A stretch of DNA of 64,000 nucleotides, taken from positions 384,501 to 448,500 of the forward strand of contig NZ_CABVGP010000002.1 of the NCBI RefSeq assembly GCF_902497555.1, given 5' to 3'. Of this stretch, positions 61,277-64,000 are shown one piece after another. The translations under genes were made by a program, and so were the position numbers. The notes under the pieces are model-generated. The model made no database searches. It worked only from the letters and a program-made list of their open reading frames with translations, and was not told the origin of the DNA. The stretch is from Amycolatopsis camponoti. Its GTDB lineage: Bacteria; Actinomycetota; Actinomycetes; Mycobacteriales; Pseudonocardiaceae. Each line of letters starts with the position of its first letter. The first letter of the stretch is position 1.

Positions 61277-64000
61277 GACGTGTCCTTGCCAGTGCCGAAG
61301 ACGGTCGGATTGCTCGTCGTCACCTGTTGCCAGCTCGGCGGGTTCCCGCAGGCGCTGGTGCGTTCGTCCTCGTGGTGGAACCGCAGAACCAGCCAGCCGG
61401 CTTCGTCTTCGAGCTTGGCCCGGGCAGCTTCGTCCTTGATCGCCTGGTGCGCGCTGTCATGGATCGGGCCGTCGACGAAGATGGCGACGTTTCCGTCGGG
61501 GCTGAGGAAGGTGAAATCGGGGCGGACGTAGTAGTCCTCGACGATCTGCTGGGCCTCGTCGGGCAAGCGGTAGCCGCCCTCGGCGAGGAAGTGCAGGAAC
61601 TGCTTTTCCAGCCCGTTGCTGTGCTCTTCCAAACGAGCCAGTTTTTCCCTGCTGTCCGGCTCGGCGCTGTCCTCAACAGTGAGAGTGGCCGTGGTGAGCT
61701 GACTGAGCAGATCGATCACGACGTGGCGATCGAGCGTCTGGTGATCAAGCTGGTTGCTGTAGGACAACAAGCAGTCGTAGCAAGCCTGGGCGCACGGCTC
61801 GGTAGCGTGGTCGGCCTTCCCGAGATCTGCGCCGGTATCGGGGTCGTAATGCATGAGCTCGATGGCTCGGCGCGCCACCCGGCGGATCTGATCCGGTTCG
61901 GTGGCAAGTCTGCGGAGTACTCCCGCGCCCCCTTCCGCCGCTTCGAACATCAGCAACACCGACCAGGCGTGGTCACTGGTCCGGTCGGGCATCGGCTCAG
62001 CCGCGAGCTCGCTGCTTTCCAGCTGGAACTTGGCTTCCACCGCGCGCTTGAGTGCGTACATCGCGGCGATGCGCTGTTCCCTGGCAATGTGCGGGGCAAG
62101 CTTGAACAACAGGGCGTTGCGGTGGTCCTCGACGTAGGGCACCACGCGCTGGATACGGCCATCGGGTCCTTGGGGGAGGGCTGAGCCGTCTGCCGCGCTG
62201 ACGTCCGCGGTGCGGGCCCACTTGCCGTCGAGAGTGTCGAGCAGGTAGCCCTGGTCGGTCTTGTTCTTGCGGCGGCGCAGCCCGACGTTCATCCGGCGGA
62301 TCAGTGCGGTGTCGCCGTAGCTCAGGTTCGCGAGGAGACCACCGTTGCGATCGGTGAGCGTGCCCTTCAGCTCGCTCGTGCGTTCGCCGTAGGGCTCAAA
62401 TCGGATGGCGGTGGTGATCTCGTGTCCAGCGCGTTGACGTTCCTCCTCGTCGGCGCTGATGCGATCACGACGCCGGGTCTTCACCGCGAGCAGCTTCATC
62501 ATCCGGCTCATGGTGAGCAGCTCGCCCGAGCCACAGTACTGGCACGTCTCATGGGCGGTCGGGCCGTTGCTGTCGTGCAGGTAGCCGCAGGCCTGGCAGC
62601 GTTTGATCTCGGTGACGTTGATGCCCGAGCCGTCATCGCGGGTCGGGAGGCTGACCCGGTTGACCTCATAACGAGCGCCTTCGTGATAGACGAACGCCCC
62701 CGGGCCGAACTCGCTGATCGCCAGGAATCTAGGCCTCTGGACATAGTCTCCCTGTCCATGGCGGGTCTTGCGCTCGGCCGGGATAAACGCCGCCAGCGGC
62801 AGCCGGGGGAACGAGTAGCCAGGCAGGAAGCCTTCAGAGGCGAAGTAGCGGTAAGGGTAGAAGTCGCCTTGATTGACGTCGTCGGTCTCGCCCTTGAGGA
62901 GGTCCAACGCGGCACGGGCTTCCGATATCTGTCCGCGGGCGCGTCTCTTCGACGGTTCAGAAGCGCCGATGTTTTTCAGGATTTCGTTGGCGGAGTCGAG
63001 CTCGGCGCGGGCTTCGCGATAGAGGCCGCGCCAGCGTTCCAGCGCCTGCTGGAACCGCTGGGGCGCTTCCGCGACGGCGGCATTGATCCAGTCGTCACGC
63101 CACCATGGAGCACTCGTTACCTCGCGGGTTGCGGACAGGACGGTGCTGATGGCGATGGTCGCTTTCGCCGCCGATCCGGAGATCTTCGAAACGATGTCCT
63201 CGCGCAGCGGCTGCTTGGGCAGGTCGACGTCGAGCAGGTCGGTCATGCTCGCCTTGAGGTCGAGATCGATGACGACCAGCCAGATGGCGTGGGCGTGGGC
63301 GCGCACGAGGTCCTGATTGCTCAATTCCAGCCGTGGCGGTGCGACCGCGCCGGCGACCATGTCCTGGCTGTGCCCGAAGTAGTAGTTGTCGTGGGCGTTT
63401 CCGGTAGCGCAGTACGTCAACACGACGGCCGGTTGCCCGGAGCGTCCCGCGCGGCCGGAGCGCTGGGCGTAGTTGGCCGGGGTAGGCGGCACGTTGCGCA
63501 TCCCGACGACGTTGAGGCTCTTGATGTCCACGCCCAGCTCCATCGTCGGGGAGCAGTACAGCACGGGCAGTTCAGCGTCACTGAAGCGTCGTTCTCGGTC
63601 CTGCCGGTTCTCGGGGCTCACTTGAGCGGTGTGCTCGCGCGCTTCGAGCCCAGCCAGCCCGGTCGCTGTCTCCGCGTAGAAACGTCGGAAGTAGGGGTTG
63701 ACTCTGCCTGCGAGAGTGTTGGTGCGGAGTGGGTCGGGCGCGCGATGTGTGCCGTCGCCGGCCCGCCACTCGATGATGCCGGCTTGGACGCGGTACCCGG
63801 TGCGCCTGGTGCGCTCCTCGACTTTGGCGAGCATGCCGACGGTGGCCAGCACACCCAACAGTGTGGTGATGAGCTTGTCTGCGTCTTTCACCGTCAATCG
63901 GGACGTGAGGTGCGGGAATCGGTCCGGGCGGCGGAGCCAACGTCCGAACTGGCCCAAGCCGGAGAGGTACAGGTCACGGCCGATCCCGGCGGGTGCACGA
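61273..64000 (-). CDS. Helicase C-terminal / DUF1998 protein with C-terminal nuclease-like domain (5' end beyond window)
   Basis: The frame is open to the window edge, so at least 909 residues are present and the N-terminal helicase half lies outside. Visible: the helicase C domain with LYCSPTMELGVDIKSLNVVG and ANYAQRSGRAGRSGQ (motifs V and VI), zinc-binding pairs CQACGYLH and CQYCGSG, then the DUF1998 region with EGGAGVLRRL and CAQACYDCLLSY. The last ~100 residues (VRPDFTFLSPDGNVAIFVDG, then PIHD and LRFHHED) resemble a Vsr/DUF559-like nuclease fold. In DISARM the helicase and DUF1998 parts are DrmA and DrmB. It is the most upstream operon gene seen here. Confidence 0.78.
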   Translation of the reverse strand, partial: RAPAGIGRDLYLSGLGQFGRWLRRPDRFPHLTSRLTVKDADKLITTLLGVLATVGMLAKVEERTRRTGYRVQAGIIEWRAGDGTHRAPDPLRTNTLAGRVNPYFRRFYAETATGLAGLEAREHTAQVSPENRQDRERRFSDAELPVLYCSPTMELGVDIKSLNVVGMRNVPPTPANYAQRSGRAGRSGQPAVVLTYCATGNAHDNYYFGHSQDMVAGAVAPPRLELSNQDLVRAHAHAIWLVVIDLDLKASMTDLLDVDLPKQPLREDIVSKISGSAAKATIAISTVLSATREVTSAPWWRDDWINAAVAEAPQRFQQALERWRGLYREARAELDSANEILKNIGASEPSKRRARGQISEARAALDLLKGETDDVNQGDFYPYRYFASEGFLPGYSFPRLPLAAFIPAERKTRHGQGDYVQRPRFLAISEFGPGAFVYHEGARYEVNRVSLPTRDDGSGINVTEIKRCQACGYLHDSNGPTAHETCQYCGSGELLTMSRMMKLLAVKTRRRDRISADEEERQRAGHEITTAIRFEPYGERTSELKGTLTDRNGGLLANLSYGDTALIRRMNVGLRRRKNKTDQGYLLDTLDGKWARTADVSAADGSALPQGPDGRIQRVVPYVEDHRNALLFKLAPHIAREQRIAAMYALKRAVEAKFQLESSELAAEPMPDRTSDHAWSVLLMFEAAEGGAGVLRRLATEPDQIRRVARRAIELMHYDPDTGADLGKADHATEPCAQACYDCLLSYSNQLDHQTLDRHVVIDLLSQLTTATLTVEDSAEPDSREKLARLEEHSNGLEKQFLHFLAEGGYRLPDEAQQIVEDYYVRPDFTFLSPDGNVAIFVDGPIHDSAHQAIKDEAARAKLEDEAGWLVLRFHHEDERTSACGNPPSWQQVTTSNPTVFGTGKDTS

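Overview
The window is high-GC actinobacterial DNA. Many genes use GTG starts, neighbouring genes often overlap by 4 bp (ATGA or GTGA), and it carries an imuA'-like SOS gene, DUF2637 membrane proteins and several tRNA-derived integration scars. A Pseudonocardiales-type actinomycete is my best guess, but nothing in the sequence fixes the genus.

Layout. Positions 1-4,150 carry ordinary metabolic genes: a Gfo/Idh/MocA oxidoreductase with a TetR-type regulator, then a divergent aldo/keto reductase and a secreted epoxide-hydrolase-like protein. At 4,428-4,617 and again at 52,093-52,283 lie two copies of a ~190-bp sequence made of the 3' half of a tRNA-Ala(GGC) gene plus a shared arm. They bracket about 47.7 kb. 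Inside, 4.6-9.6 kb holds a TetR/SDR/MDR operon and a tyrosine integrase whose frame breaks just before the catalytic tyrosine, followed by a decayed copy of the tRNA flank.

The rest of the bracketed region is a dense defence or conflict island. It holds two paralogous HTH-DUF2637 cassettes (9.6-10.9 and 25.7-27.0 kb); a small PD-(D/E)XK-like protein; an alpha/beta hydrolase plus caspase-STAND-WD40 pair (12.2-17.4 kb); a membrane NB-ARC-TPR protein next to two small membrane proteins with amyloid-signalling-like motifs (18.8-25.1 kb), with a fresh IS256-family insertion between them; a three-gene wHTH / Rad50-like ATPase / nuclease module (27.0-31.8 kb); and an imuA' locus with a LexA box. The imuA' locus was split from that module by a 1.7-kb insertion flanked by a perfect 362-bp direct repeat. 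Further on are a helicase-nuclease fusion, a large Mrr-like protein, a possible ADP-ribosyltransferase-like protein and a membrane pentapeptide-repeat protein (35.3-44.0 kb).

Positions 45.1-51.8 kb hold a tightly coupled seven-gene minus-strand operon of phosphate and nucleotide chemistry: HAD hydrolase, cupin, HPr-kinase-like protein, nucleotidyltransferase, small P-loop kinase, inositol-monophosphatase-like protein, and a thymidylate-kinase-like/APH-like fusion. It fits no system I can name. A convergent Nudix gene sits at its end.

Beyond the second tRNA scar, 52.4-64.0 kb is one minus-strand operon resembling class 1 DISARM: helicase/DUF1998 protein (running off the window), SNF2 helicase, N6-adenine methyltransferase, and a DUF262-HNH protein. 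No complete tRNA, rRNA or CRISPR array was seen. All functional calls come from reading the sequence, with no database search.
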